From: a cyanobacterium endosymbiont of Rhopalodia gibberula
GTDB taxonomy: Bacteria > Cyanobacteriota > Cyanobacteriia > Cyanobacteriales > Microcystaceae
NCBI RefSeq assembly: GCF_003574135.1
Contig: NZ_AP018341.1
Span: forward strand, 1,426,001-1,490,000
DNA length: 64,000 nucleotides
Reading direction: 5' to 3'
Of this stretch, positions 8,963-20,138 are shown piece by piece. Every line of letters begins with the position of its first letter. The stretch's first letter is position 1. Position numbers and translations under genes: made by a program. The notes below the pieces were generated by a model. The model was not told the DNA's origin, did not search any database, and saw nothing but the letters and a program-made list of their open reading frames with translations.

Positions 8963-9961
8963 TTAGAGGCTTACTGTTTTTAAATGACTACGTGGGTCAT
9001 ATGTACGATTGGTACTAATTTTTTGATAAAGTTCCCGTTCTGTTTCTGTTACACTTTGAGGTGTGTCAATCACAATTTTGACTAGTTGGTCTCCTCGTCC
9101 ATCTTTAGGATAAACCCAACCCTTACCCCGAAGACGCAAAGATTGACCCGAACGAATTCCTGGAGGAACCCTTACTGTTACTATTCCATCGGGGGTAGGA
9201 ACTTCGATAGATGCACCTAAGATCGCTTCATCAGGAGTAATAGGAACTTCGCAGATTAGATGCTCTCCTTCAAATTGAAAAAACGGATGGGATATTAATT
9301 CAATTTTAAGGTACAAATCTCCTCGTTGTTGATTATAAGGATTAATGGAACCTTTACCTCTGACTCTTACCCGACTCCCTGTTTTTGCTCCGGCTGGAAT
9401 ACGAACATCAAGAACCTCATTGCCTAAATCGAGACGTTTTTGTACACCTTTAAAAGCTTCAGAAAAAGTTAAGTGCAGGGTTGCAATTCTATCAGCTGCA
9501 GGGGGCTGAGCTCCAAAACCACCTATATCAGAAAAGCCGCTAAAATCACTGTATTCAGTCTGTCTCCCAGTGGTAGTTCGATAGCTGTAACCTCCTGTTG
9601 GTCCACTAGTTGAGCCAAAACGACCTAATAATTCATTAATAAATTCATCAAAGTTACCATACTGGCTAAAATTAAAGCCGCTAACGTCAACACCACTCTG
9701 ACCACTAGTCCAACCTCCCTGATTGGCCTGTTGCCAATATTGACCAAATTGATCATATTTCTGACGTTTTTCTTGATCTGATAGAACCTCGTAAGCTTCG
9801 CTAATTTCTTTAAATTTTTCTTCCGCTTGTTGATTTGCAGGATTTCTGTCAGGATGATATTTCACAGCCAACTTACGGAAAGCTTTTTTGATTTCTTCCG
9901 CGCTAGCGTTTTTATTAACTCCTAAGATGGCGTAATAATCTTTGTAGTCAGTTGAAGCCAT
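8963..9961 (-). CDS. dnaJ: Type II (zinc-finger-less) DnaJ co-chaperone
   Basis: This 332-residue J-protein stimulates DnaK ATPase activity and delivers clients. The J domain is residues 1-70, with the essential HPD at 36-38 in KYHPDRNP. A Gly/Phe-rich stretch (about 85-150) follows, then the two beta-sandwich client-binding domains (from [16 protein letters not shown] to the end). There is no CxxCxGxG zinc domain, so it belongs to the CbpA-like type II class common in cyanobacteria. The start is the ATG at 9961, with a perfect AGGAGG 9 bases upstream on the minus strand; a longer frame to 9988 would swallow that site. A tandem 25-bp repeat lies in its promoter region. No dnaK or grpE is adjacent. 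Confidence 0.9.
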   Translation of the reverse strand: MASTDYKDYYAILGVNKNASAEEIKKAFRKLAVKYHPDRNPANQQAEEKFKEISEAYEVLSDQEKRQKYDQFGQYWQQANQGGWTSGQSGVDVSGFNFSQYGNFDEFINELLGRFGSTSGPTGGYSYRTTTGRQTEYSDFSGFSDIGGFGAQPPAADRIATLHLTFSEAFKGVQKRLDLGNEVLDVRIPAGAKTGSRVRVRGKGSINPYNQQRGDLYLKIELISHPFFQFEGEHLICEVPITPDEAILGASIEVPTPDGIVTVRVPPGIRSGQSLRLRGKGWVYPKDGRGDQLVKIVIDTPQSVTETERELYQKISTNRTYDPRSHLKTVSL

Positions 9962-11301
9962 TAACAGAAACCTCCTAGCTGGTAACAAAAAAATGATTTG
10001 AAATTCAACTCGAATAATCTTATCCTTCTAAATCTCGAATAATCTTATCCTTCTAAATATAGATTAACAAAGCCGTCAAGCATATTTTGTTCGGTTCTCC
10101 CTGATATAAGAGAGAGAATTTTCCCTACCACCATGTTTGAGCAAGTTTATTTTCTAGGACAGAAGGGCATCACAATCTGGTATACACTAAATATTTCAAC
10201 AATAGCCTAGGTTTAAATTAAGCGATCACTGTTTTAATTACTTTCTAAACAAAGTTTAAGAAATATATTTGACCAAATCTATGCAGTACCATTAAATTAT
10301 ATCTCATGAGCAAGTTTTATCGCTTATTTGCGTTGTTTTACGACAAAGTTAATGGCATTATGAACAGCTTTAGCATTAATTTATAAGATTTCTTTCAATT
10401 ACTGTCTAAACAGAAATAATTCTGATGTTAGGGTATCAGTCCGTCAATTGTCTAGATAGTGTTGATTTTCCGCTTTCTGGGAACCCAGTCAGCAAAATCA
10501 GCGTAGACTTAGTTTAATTCATCTACATCGTCTACTTTGTAAGTGACTATCATTTAAATACTTAAATAGAATTTATCTGACTTATTTTTTTTCTGGAGTT
10601 GACGGCAAGGGAGCAATAAAATGCAGAAATTTAGAGATAAAATTTTTAAACACTTGCCATCTTCAATCAAGATTTACTTTTTTGTAGTCACAAACTAAGT
10701 TTATCCAGCATTCTAACAATTTGTCTGCACTATAGATTTTGATAAAATCTATAAAATGGATAGTTTTTACAAACTGTATCTAATTTAGGATAGTCAAAAG
10801 ATGCTGAACTTTAACAAAATACTATTTGGCAATGGTGTTAATCATAAAAAACTATTAGAAACTTAAATGATTACCAATTAATAGTCCCCCAAAAACAGTA
10901 TTGTTGTATAATAGGCTTATATAAATTTTTACTACTTATTGTCGTAATAACTAATACATCTATCGAAAGGATACTTATATTAAGTATTTATAAAAATAAA
11001 ACCAGGATGTATTATAACAATTTAATTTACTTAAAATTTTTGATAAAAATAAGTTTTAGTATAGAAAAACTATAATCTATTTCTAATAGCAATAGTTAAG
11101 ATAATAAATTTTACTTAATGTTTTATTTTTAAATAGTTTCTAAAACTAATACCTAGTTTGTTATTAAAGTTTAATAATAGCTACTAAGAGTGAAACTTAC
11201 TCCTATAGAATTTATAGAAAAAAAATTACTTAGGTATATTTTTCTATGTTAAATTGATATCTGAAACCTAAAATTAAATAAAACTGTGTGAGAACAAATC
11301 T
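9962..11301. other. Intergenic region between divergent dnaJ and glycosidase genes
   Basis: It holds the promoter regions of both flanking genes and a tandem 25-bp repeat. From 10,300 to 10,700 there are short protein-like scraps on the minus strand with many stops, none assignable. The last 400 bases are very AT-rich. Confidence 0.5.
10009..10058. repeat. Tandem 25-bp direct repeat upstream of dnaJ
   Basis: The unit CTCGAATAATCTTATCCTTC plus TAAAT occurs twice head to tail with no mismatch (10009-10033 and 10034-10058). It starts 48 bases upstream of the dnaJ start codon, where a promoter or operator would be expected. Confidence 0.9.
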
Positions 11302-13173
11302 GTGAAACGAGTACAGTGGAATCCTCTTAGCCTTTATGGGTTTTCTCTAGTAGTAACTTTGTTAATTTATTGGTTAATTTCTGGAAAATCCAATAAAACT
11401 ACCCAATATACCCTTTTCCCTAAACCTTTACCTGTCGAGGCTTCCGATGAGTTTCAACAAGGGAGAGAAATTTCTCTTAATGGGAAACTATTTAACATTC
11501 CTTGGAGCCAGTGGAATCAGGGAAACGATCAACGGATAGGAATCAGTGACACTGGAGCGATGAATTTATTAGGGATAGAACTTTTGAGCACAAGCGAACC
11601 AAATTTACAACCTATTAGATGGTTCTCTGTCGATTCTCGCCAGTTTTTTCCTATTTCAGCGCGATTTATTGCTCCCTATCGATATTTAGATGTTACTGAC
11701 TTAATGAAATCAACGCAAGGAACCTTGCAAGTGAGGGGTAATCTTCTAGAGATTACCTTACCACCAGTACGCATTGGTGATATACGTGAAGGAAACCACA
11801 CTTGGGGTAAGCGTATTGTGGTGGACGTTGATCGTCCGACTGTTTGGCAGGTTAGTCAAGCCAAAGGAAAAGGAGTAGTGATGATTTCAGGGAGTACTAA
11901 CGTCTCTCCTTCCGCTCAAACGCCAACTAGATCACCTTTAACTTCTGGCAATTGGAGTGATCCTGATGAAGACGATCTAGGTGGCAATATTTCTACACCC
12001 ATCAGTTCTCAGTTTTTCTCTCTAGAAAACAGTGGAAAAATTACAAAAGTTCACATAAATTTACCTACAGCTCATAATTTAAATGTTTTCAGTATTTCTA
12101 ACCCCCATCGTATCGTTATCGATGTCCGTCCTGATGCCAGGGTACCAAAGCAAATTGCTTGGACAAAGGATATTACTTGGCGACAACAGTTAGTTAAACT
12201 GCGAAGAGATATTTTTCCGGTTAATTGGTTAGAAATCAACGCAAGATCATCTCAAATTGCCCTAAGACCCATCACAACATATCCTAACCGACAAGAAGGG
12301 ACAGCCCCCTTAGTGATCATGGCTAATGAGTGGAAAGCCTCAGCAGCTATCAATGGAGGTTTTTTCAACCGCAACAACAAGTTACCCCTAGGGGCGATTC
12401 GATCACAGACTCGTTGGTTATCCAGTCCTATTCTAGGTCGGGGAGTAATCGCCTGGAATGATCAAGGACAGATAAAAATGGGTCGTCTCAGTCTTCGAGA
12501 GACTTTAGTCACTAGTAAAGGACAACGCATTCCTGTCTTGTTTCTCAACAGTGGTTATGTTCAAGCAGGAATAGCTCGTTACACCCCCGAATGGGGACCT
12601 AAATATATCCCTATTTCGGATAACGAAACGGTTATTTTCATACAAAATGATAGAGTAACTGATCAAATAACGTCCAAAAAGGCAGGTCAAACTTCTTTTA
12701 TCATCCCCCCCAACGGCTATTTGTTGACCATTCGTAAAAATGCTGTCTCTGCTGCTGCGTTGCAATTGGGAACAGAGGTTTGGATTGAAAATATCACAAT
12801 TCCTGCCGATTTTAATGCCTATCCTAATATGCTTGGGGCAGGTCCATTGTTAATTAGTAGTAATCGTATCGTGGTTAACGGAACCTTGGAAAGTTTTAGT
12901 AAGGGATTTCAGCAACAAAAAGCCTCTCGTAGTGCTATTGGCGTAACAGATCAGGGAAAAATCATGTTAGTGGCTGTTCATAACCGTGTTGGAGGACGGG
13001 GAGCAAATTTGGGAGAAATGGCACAAATTATGCAACAGTTAGGGGCGGTCGATGCGTTAAACCTAGATGGAGGAAGTTCAACTTCTTTAAGTTTAGGAGG
13101 ACAATTGATTGATCGTTTTCCTGTCACCGCGGCACGAGTTCATAATGGAATAGGGGTTTTTGTTAATCCATAG
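11302..13173 (+). CDS. Phosphodiester glycosidase (NAGPA-like) domain protein, membrane-anchored
   Basis: This 623-residue protein has an N-terminal membrane anchor (about 10-27, LYGFSLVVTLLIYWLI). A beta-rich middle follows, with an AMIN-like segment HRIVIDVRPDA near 273-283. The C-terminal half matches the phosphodiester glycosidase/NAGPA family: AINGGFFN near 350, SRSAIGVT near 540, and LNLDGGSSTSL followed by VHNGIGVF at the end. In this family these residues form the catalytic pocket. It would act in the periplasm, probably on cell-wall or exported glycans; the substrate is unknown. The start is GTG 11302, since no in-frame ATG gives a complete anchor. The gene is monocistronic in a gene-poor area. 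Confidence 0.8.
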   Translation: MKRVQWNPLSLYGFSLVVTLLIYWLISGKSNKTTQYTLFPKPLPVEASDEFQQGREISLNGKLFNIPWSQWNQGNDQRIGISDTGAMNLLGIELLSTSEPNLQPIRWFSVDSRQFFPISARFIAPYRYLDVTDLMKSTQGTLQVRGNLLEITLPPVRIGDIREGNHTWGKRIVVDVDRPTVWQVSQAKGKGVVMISGSTNVSPSAQTPTRSPLTSGNWSDPDEDDLGGNISTPISSQFFSLENSGKITKVHINLPTAHNLNVFSISNPHRIVIDVRPDARVPKQIAWTKDITWRQQLVKLRRDIFPVNWLEINARSSQIALRPITTYPNRQEGTAPLVIMANEWKASAAINGGFFNRNNKLPLGAIRSQTRWLSSPILGRGVIAWNDQGQIKMGRLSLRETLVTSKGQRIPVLFLNSGYVQAGIARYTPEWGPKYIPISDNETVIFIQNDRVTDQITSKKAGQTSFIIPPNGYLLTIRKNAVSAAALQLGTEVWIENITIPADFNAYPNMLGAGPLLISSNRIVVNGTLESFSKGFQQQKASRSAIGVTDQGKIMLVAVHNRVGGRGANLGEMAQIMQQLGAVDALNLDGGSSTSLSLGGQLIDRFPVTAARVHNGIGVFVNP

Positions 13174-15199
13174 TTTACAGCCGTTGAAGAGTTATGGTAC
13201 ATGATAATTTTAGGGGTATAAGGCTTAAGTCTTAATGGATTTTAAAATCGGTGTATAAAAACATAGAATACAACCCCAAAAATTGCGCACATATCAGTAT
13301 TATATTAATTTTTGATATTAAAAATTAATTCAAAATAAGTGTCATTTCAATTTGATCTAAAGTAATACAAGGAAATAGATTAGATTTTAATTGTAGTGCA
13401 AAATTCTAGCAAATAAAGAAAGGAACTTATCTAAATTTTAGATAAAAAGGTAGAGCCATCCCAAGAAAAGGACCGCAAAAATAGAAAGTAAAAATCTATT
13501 TTTTTTTCTTATTTTCTCCTCTTAAGATATTGATTTTATATAAAAAGTTTGGTAAAATTAAATTTGCTAAATATAAAAGTTTACTAAAATTTTTAATTTA
13601 TATAAATAAAAAAAGATATGATAAATAATAGATTGAAATATTTTAAAATTTAGCTAAAAGTAAAATTTATAAAATATCAAGGCTCATTCTATTCGGGACT
13701 AACTTCAACGCTGTCAGCTAATTACCCTTAATAAATCTTCAAGCTAATTTAGTTTTTCTACTGCATAACTTTTCAAAACTGTCGAATAAATAATCCTCAT
13801 ATAAATAAATAGTTAAAAAACTTCTTTAAAGCTTTTTTGATTCTAGAGTAGGGGACAAAATAAGTTACATTGCAAGTACCTATTTGTTAGCGATTAAAAG
13901 TAATAAATTTTCTAAATAATCATTTCTATAGAGAATTTCACGACTTTAAGTATTTTTCATCGTAGTAAACTCCAGTAAACAAAGCAGAGACTATTTTGCC
14001 ATCTTTAGTTCCAGAACTTCAGCTATAATTTTTATGTAAATCTAATTTAGAAGTTAAATATTTAAAATAAATAAAACAATCATTATATAGTTAAATAACT
14101 TTAAGCTGTTTAATAATCACTAAGTTTTTTGACAAATAAAATAGAAATATTAAATCTTGGTTTTTAGTTTAAATATTATAAATAGTTGAATGTAAATAAA
14201 TAATTCTATATTAAAAGTTAACAAAAAATAAGTTAAACATTAATTATCATTGAAATAATTAGTATAGATTTGATACCAATCATTGGCTTACTTTAAGAAG
14301 ATTTAAATTTTTTTATTTAGTATTTAGTTGGTTAATTCGCTTGTTTTTATCTCTTCTTAATAGGAGATATTTTTACCTATAAACCATTTCATTATTAGTG
14401 AGATTCAATGGTTTCTATTAGTGCAATAACTAGTACATATTTATTTTATTCTTTGCTATTCGTTATAAAAAATAGTAAATTTTCAAAAAAAATAATATTT
14501 TTGTTACTTTAAAAACTGTTTAAGATTAGTTCTATTTAATGCTTTATTAGTTCTATTTAATGCTTTATTTTTATCTATATTTTATGTTAGCTACAAGTGG
14601 TGAATAACCAAAATATAAAATATATCTAGATATTTTAAACATATTTATCCTAGAGTTAAACAGAGTATTTTATATTTCTATTAATCTAAATTAATTCTAT
14701 TTATAGATTATTTTGTAAACTTTTAAACAAGCTAATTTTAAATAAATGATAATTTTCTTGAACTTTGACCATATTGCTGACAGTCTAATTATAAAAATAA
14801 GTAGTGATGATTATATTTACTGACTTTTGTTTAATTTTATCTTAAAAATGAGTAATTAATTAAGTTCTTTATTGGTAGAAGTTTATAGAGAGTTCTTGAG
14901 CAATATATCTTCGGTGTCCCAATAATTTGTCAATTGAATTTTATGTTTATTCAAGAACAAATTTATAGTTATTTATGTTATTTGACATTAACTTAAAAAA
15001 TAAGAATCAACTGTGGTCGTTTTTAGTTAAATAAAGTTTAAATATCTAGTGCAATACAACAGAATTTTGGACGTTTACAACTAAGCCTTTAAAACTTGGT
15101 GTGCTCTACTGAAAAAATGGTGACAGACTTATATAGAAGTAAAATTGATGAAACTAATTCTTGATAATTTCTTCTGTGAGAGTTTCTAAAAAAATAACA
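13174..15199. other. Long decayed intergenic region
   Basis: Very AT-rich with no intact frame. A minus-strand scrap at about 13,930-14,030 reads GTKDGKIV and YYDEKYLKS in two frames and suggests a lost gene of unknown family. A tandem 21-bp repeat lies at 14526-14567. Confidence 0.55.
14526..14567. repeat. Tandem 21-bp direct repeat
   Basis: TTAGTTCTATTTAATGCTTT plus A occurs twice in a row without mismatch, followed by a T-run. It is in non-coding DNA and probably reflects replication slippage. Confidence 0.85.
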
Positions 15200-15470
15200 A
15201 TACTATTCAAATTTTTGGTAAATGTTGTTCTTGACATATAATTACTACTTTCCTGTTTTTCCATGACTTTCAGTTGAATTTACATTCTATTAAATTTAGT
15301 TCTGGACTATAGGTTCATAAACAAAGATGAATGTAATTTTTTTATTCCTATTATTTAAGTTTAGCTTTAAATAAACTACTTTTATGTCCTAAGTTTTTAT
15401 CAAAAACGACTACTATATCTATTTCTTTATCTTTACAGAATCTTTAATTTTATTTGTCTTTTACTCTAAA
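15200..15470 (-). pseudogene. IS630-family transposase relic
   Basis: On the minus strand YSPELNLIECKFN (tata at 15311 downward) is followed after one stop by KSWKNRKVVIICQEQHLP. This matches the C-terminal DDE motif region of IS630-type transposases (YSP.LN.IE). About 70-150 bases upstream on the same strand, IDIVVVFDKNLGHKSSLF resembles the second catalytic block (normally a D-N-A-x-x-H-K-S string), here degenerate. Frames are broken by stops and no terminal inverted repeats were found. It is the only trace of a mobile element I could see in the window and is clearly dead. Confidence 0.6.
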
Positions 15471-16136
15471 AGATCTATATTTTTTTACTTTATTTAATAA
15501 AAAATAGAAAAATTATTACTCTTACTTTTACTTTTATTTTTTTAGGTTATAGATCTTAAAAAGATTACCGTTTATTTCTCAAATTGACTTTACTTGCATT
15601 TTTTTTTAAAAAACTTAGATAATTGTTTATTATTGATATTTTTTTTATTTTTTGCTGATAGATCTTCGATATCTTTTATATCTTCTTTCTTCTAAGTTTT
15701 TTTGCTTTCACTGTCTGAAGAAATCTATAATTGCCTTCTTTCTTGAATAATCCCCCTAAACAATTGTTTGCTAAAGTATATTTTTTGATAATTTCACCTA
15801 ATTTTTAATTTCTGTAACTTTCTATGTTCTCACTTAGCTCTATCCGTCGTTAAAAAAAAAATTAAAAAGCTTTACTTAATTAAAACAAAGTTCTTCTAGA
15901 CTCTAATTTTAAAAAACCACTAAGACAAAGAAGTAACGATGACATTAGTAAATTAGAGTCTTTACGACTGACTAAATTAACACACTTTGGGCTCTATTTG
16001 CGGCTATCACTTTTAAAGTTATGAGATACATCATAATGCTACTTATTTGCGTCTAACCGCTTATCTAAAATTATTAAAAGTAATTTTTTTCTTAAAGTCC
16101 TCCTCAATTAACCATAACCATCTCAATAGTCAATGG
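15471..16136. other. Decayed intergenic DNA
   Basis: Homopolymer-rich, no frame and no structured element recognised. It may contain more of the transposase relic but nothing is readable. Confidence 0.5.
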
Positions 16137-16508
16137 CTATTTGTGTTTCAAACGCCGTAATTCTTCTTGTAAAAAATCTACTTGATTTCGTAATTCATCT
16201 ATATTGTTAGATTTTGAAGTTTGGGCGGTCTCTTCCTCTTCGGTGATAATTTCAATTAATCGAGGTTCCTTATCACAGGGAGATTGAGATGAACCTTCAG
16301 TTTTTTTCTGAGCCTGCTGTACCAACTCATCAACATACTTACGGGCTTCCTCGGCGGTTATTTCCCCTCGTGCTACCATTTTATTGGCTACTTTTTGGGC
16401 TTGTTCCTCCAACTCAGTTAGAGCTATGCGAGCTTTCTCATTTGCATAAGACGCTAGACCTATTCCAAGATAAAATGCTTTTTGAACTAAACTGTTAAAA
16501 TCAGCCAT
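16137..16508 (-). CDS. Phasin-like coiled-coil protein
   Basis: This 123-residue all-helical protein resembles the phasin-family / granule-associated small proteins widely conserved in cyanobacteria. The N-terminal half, KAFYLGIGLASYANEKARIA then TELEEQAQKVANKMVARGEI, is an amphipathic helix followed by EEARKYVDELVQQAQKK. The C-terminal 25 residues (NNIDELRNQVDFLQEELRRL) form a heptad-patterned coiled coil; between them lies an acidic linker. It has no membrane segment or enzyme motif. It stands alone, next to the dead chlP gene. Family assignment is moderate; the role in the cell is unknown. Confidence 0.7.
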   Translation of the reverse strand: MADFNSLVQKAFYLGIGLASYANEKARIALTELEEQAQKVANKMVARGEITAEEARKYVDELVQQAQKKTEGSSQSPCDKEPRLIEIITEEEETAQTSKSNNIDELRNQVDFLQEELRRLKHK

Positions 16509-16801
16509 AACTGAAAATTCTGTCCTTATAATTTAAACAACATTTTCATCTCTCAGTATAGTCATCTCTAGACTGAATAAATCTCAGCAAAGATAATTTG
16601 CTCTCAATTGAAGATTTTAAGGATAGACTCTTAAGTCGTCAGAATTCACTAAATGACTATCTACCTTTACAATTATTAACTTTTGTAATCAAACCTGTTA
16701 AGCTTTATTTCAACTTTAGATAGATTAGACTGAGCGTTCCTTTAAGACAAAAATCCATCATATGATGCCGTTCATAATGCTCGTAATTTGGGGTAAAAAC
16801 C

Positions 16802-17736
16802 TTGGTTTTAAGGGTTGCTGTTGTTGGGTCAGGACGAACTGGATCTTCTGCACACAACTGAAACATTAGCAAAAACTGGAATAGAAACCTATTTATTTGA
16901 GTGAGCGTAAAGTTATACAACGCTAAACCCTGCAATAAAGCTGTTCCTTTATGTGTAATGGACGAACTTGCCCTATCGCCAGAAATCATTGACCCTCGAG
17001 TAAAAAAATGAACATGATCTACCCGTCTAATGTTGCCGTCGGTATCAATACTCAACTGGATAATGAATATCTTGGGATGTATCGTCGAGAAATTCTAGAC
17101 AGATTCTTACGCCACTGCGCTGCATCATCAGAGGCGAATTTGATTAACGAGATAGTCTATCAACTCAATCTCTTTACCTAATAACTATAAATCTTTATAT
17201 TTTTTACTATATCTACCACTCTAACAACAATATTCAAGAAAAAAAGATTGATTTATGCGGAAGTCTATAATTACTATGATCACCCTTCAAAAACGCATTC
17301 GTCTTTCCCAAGACAAAATAGCTTACTATGAATATCTCGCTTAGATATATGTCGGTAAAATGTATTCTCTGACTCCTATGTTTGTGGTTTCCCTAAATAC
17401 GATTATTTAGAAGTGAATAATGTGGGTTAGCGTATTCTTACCTAAAATAAATGAAAATATATTTCAAACAATGAAACGAGAAGTATGGCATGACATGCCT
17501 CGCCCTTGGCATTTTATAACAGCTCTTCTACCGTTCAGATATATCCCACGATACTTTTGTAAAAATGTGTGCTTATCAAGATGTTCAGCGTATGACTTTT
17601 GATAATTGTCTATACAAAACTGTTGTTTTTGCTAATCATTTATTTAGGAAAAACGAAAATTATCGTTAAAACTATTAGTAGTTTGTTACGAGGTCATTCT
17701 TTAACTTTTTATCAACTATTCATTAATTATAATTAG
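16802..17736 (+). pseudogene. chlP: chlP pseudogene (geranylgeranyl reductase)
   Basis: Remains of the enzyme that reduces the geranylgeranyl chain of chlorophyll to phytol. The plus strand reads LVLRVAVVGSGRTGSSA (Rossmann FAD loop; the usual GSGPAGSSA has changed), then YNAKPCNKAVPLCVMDEL and PEIIDPRVKK. After a +1 shift it reads MNMIYPSNVAVGINTQLDNE, YLGMYRREILDRFLR and NLINEIVYQLNL. Later fragments are LQKRIRLSQDKIAYYEYLA, DSYVCGFPKYDYLEV, and near the end DTFVKMCAYQDVQRMTFDN then CLYKTVVFANHLF and SLLRGHSL. All follow ChlP order. There are several frameshifts and stops, and the middle (about 250 residues) is mostly deleted. An intact terminator follows 7 bases after the old stop. Confidence 0.88.
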
Positions 17737-17742
17737 ACTTTC

Positions 17743-17771
17743 AGGGCGAGCAACGCTCACCCTATTTTTTT
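17743..17771 (+). terminator. Terminator of the dead chlP gene
   Basis: AGGGCGAGC (17743-17751) pairs with GCTCACCCT (17755-17763), one C-A mismatch, loop AAC, followed by a run of seven T. It lies directly after the chlP relic and has kept its form. Confidence 0.8.
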
Positions 17772-18794
17772 GTTGAAAAATACCTAAAAAAAGAAAAATA
17801 TTACTCTCCCGAACTATCTATAACTTTATCACAATAAATAAAGACTAAAGGTCTTGCCTTTCAAAGTCTTCAAAATTTGGCAAAAATTATTTTTTATAAG
17901 TTATTCTTCTAAAGATCAGATGATTAAGTCAGAATAACAGTTTCGGAATTCAATAGCTAATAATTTATCATTCTCAATCTAGAAAAGTCAAAAATATCAA
18001 CTTCTTTCAAAAGGTTTCAAAGCTCAACTAAATGAATAATCATCAAAACTGAGGACTAATATCTATAGACTAATTTAGTGGAGTGAATGTGTGAGGGAAA
18101 ACTACCGCTACTAAGAGCTTATTATCCTATTTTATTGATATCGACGAAATTGCTGTTGGACTATCTCCTTCAACCCTGAACCTGTAGCCATACAAGTAGG
18201 AAGATTATCGAACTTATTCATTTATGGTTACAAACGTCTTAATTAGCCATGGAATAAGTTCAAAGATGAGTAAAAAGCGGAGAAATTATATCCTGATTAA
18301 AGTCATTAGATGTTTTCATAACAGCAAAAAACAACACCTGATTCAGTTGTATTTTCCTCTGTGTGATGAGGGTTTACCTGTGATAATTCTAGGAATAACT
18401 CCCGATTAATGGCTGAATGTCCATTTAAACGACCAGCAATTATTTGTCAACCTCCTATCTAGTGACAAATAATAGGAAAGGATTATAACTAAAAAATAAT
18501 CATCAAAATGATCTGACTAAGTCTACACCAAATATAAAACAAGCAATCTCACAAGCCGTTGTAGAGACACCGAAAACTTAGGATAATTTATTTCTTAACC
18601 TACTCAAAAACATCAAGTCCCTTGCCCTCAACTGTCAGACAAATTTCACTACTACAAGAAATAGAGGATAACTAAATTTTATTTATCCTTTACGCCTTTC
18701 GCATTTCTGTAAGCGACGGTGAAAGTCAGGTAAACCAATAAAAATATTTAAAGTAAACAACTATTTACTCCTAATGGTCACCAGTCCTATATTC
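17772..18794. other. Decayed DNA between chlP relic and carA
   Basis: Contains an unassigned coding-like region at about 18,060-18,420 on the plus strand, readable in all three frames in pieces (for example NPEPVAIQVGRLSNLFIYGY and KIIELIHLWLQTS), with many stops. I do not recognise it. A weak AGGATAA/TTATCCT hairpin near 18,665-18,690 could end carA transcription. Confidence 0.45.
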
Positions 18795-19943
18795 TTAGTT
18801 CTGGTTATCGCGCATTAACTTAATAAACTTCTCGAATAAATAATCCGCATCGTGGGGTCCAGGACTTGCTTCAGGATGGTATTGGACCGAAAAAAAAGGT
18901 AAAGTCTTATGGGATAAACCTGCTACAGTCCGATCATTCAGATTAAGATGAGTAACTTCTACATCAACATCTAAGGACTTTTCTGTCACTGCAAAACCAT
19001 GATTTTGACTTGTAATTTCTACCTGTTGATTTAATCCACAAGGTTGATTTAATCCCCGATGACCAAACTTTAATTTAAAGGTTTCTGCTCCCAAAGATAA
19101 TCCTAAAATTTGGTGTCCCATACAAATTCCGAAAGTAGGTTTTCCTGCTTTAATTAATGCTTTAGTAACTTCGATTCCTTCTTTAACTGCTGAGGGATCA
19201 CCAGGTCCATTAGACAAGAAAATTCCGTCTGGATCATACTTTAAAATCTCTTCAGAGGACGTATTGGCTGGAACTACAATAACCCGACAACCATAACTAG
19301 CCAAACGACGGAGAATATTTCGTTTGATCCCAAAATCAATAGCTACTACCGTTAAAGTACTTCTTGAAACTTCTTTACCACTCAGACGAAACTCCCAAAT
19401 GGGATCAGTTGGAATAGACCACTCATAAACCTCTTTGGTGGTTACTTCCCTGACTAAATTTAAACCAGCCATCCTGGGAGTTAATTGAGCCTGACGTAGT
19501 AATTCTGCCGGTTCGAGGATTTCTGTAGAGATTGCCCCATTCATCGTTCCTACTGAACGGATTTTGCGAGTTAAGGCACGGGTATCAATGCCATAAATTC
19601 CAATAATTTTATGGCGATTTAAATAATCAGGGAGGGATTCTGTAGATCGCCAGTTACTCGGACGATGGGTTATATTACGTGCAATAACCCCTTTAACCTG
19701 TGGACAAGAGGATTCCTCATCATCAGGGTTGGTCCCCGTATTTCCCAACTCAGGGTAAGTGAAGGTAACGATTTGACCGCAGTAACTCGGATCAGTTAAA
19801 ACCTCTTGATAACCAGTCATTCCCGTATTAAAAACGACTTCTCCTAAAGTGGTTCCCCTTGCTCCAAATGACCACCCCTCAAAGGAAGTTCCGTCCACTA
19901 ACATTAATAGGGCTGGTGTCATATTTGCTATTGCCATAATCAT
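18795..19943 (-). CDS. carA: Carbamoyl-phosphate synthase small (glutaminase) subunit
   Basis: This 382-residue subunit hydrolyses glutamine and channels ammonia to the large subunit CarB, supplying carbamoyl phosphate for arginine and pyrimidines. The N-terminal domain starts [17 protein letters not shown] and includes [17 protein letters not shown]. The class I amidotransferase domain has LSNGPGDPS, the nucleophile C274 in FGICMGHQ, and the His-Glu pair H356/E358 in [13 protein letters not shown]. Length is normal. Start ATG 19943 gives [15 protein letters not shown]; the second Met is also possible. carB is not next to it. It is divergent from the HTH gene across 195 bases. Confidence 0.97.
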   Translation of the reverse strand: MIMAIANMTPALLMLVDGTSFEGWSFGARGTTLGEVVFNTGMTGYQEVLTDPSYCGQIVTFTYPELGNTGTNPDDEESSCPQVKGVIARNITHRPSNWRSTESLPDYLNRHKIIGIYGIDTRALTRKIRSVGTMNGAISTEILEPAELLRQAQLTPRMAGLNLVREVTTKEVYEWSIPTDPIWEFRLSGKEVSRSTLTVVAIDFGIKRNILRRLASYGCRVIVVPANTSSEEILKYDPDGIFLSNGPGDPSAVKEGIEVTKALIKAGKPTFGICMGHQILGLSLGAETFKLKFGHRGLNQPCGLNQQVEITSQNHGFAVTEKSLDVDVEVTHLNLNDRTVAGLSHKTLPFFSVQYHPEASPGPHDADYLFEKFIKLMRDNQN

Positions 19944-20138
19944 TAAATTTTTGATACTGAAAATAGGGAAAACCCAACGGTGAGCGATAAACTGGATTAG
20001 GCAATTTATATGAAAATGCCCGACTATCTAATTATCTGTTAAGACACACCTATCCCTAGGATACAACCGATTATTTTACCAGATGTGATTCGGCGTGTTA
20101 GGGTGAAGTCAAACTGCCAAAAAGGTAGCTAGAATCCT

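Noticed and set aside
16705-17055. 116-codon minus-strand ORF
   Set aside because: It is antisense to the chlP relic; the plus strand matches ChlP in order, while this frame matches nothing.
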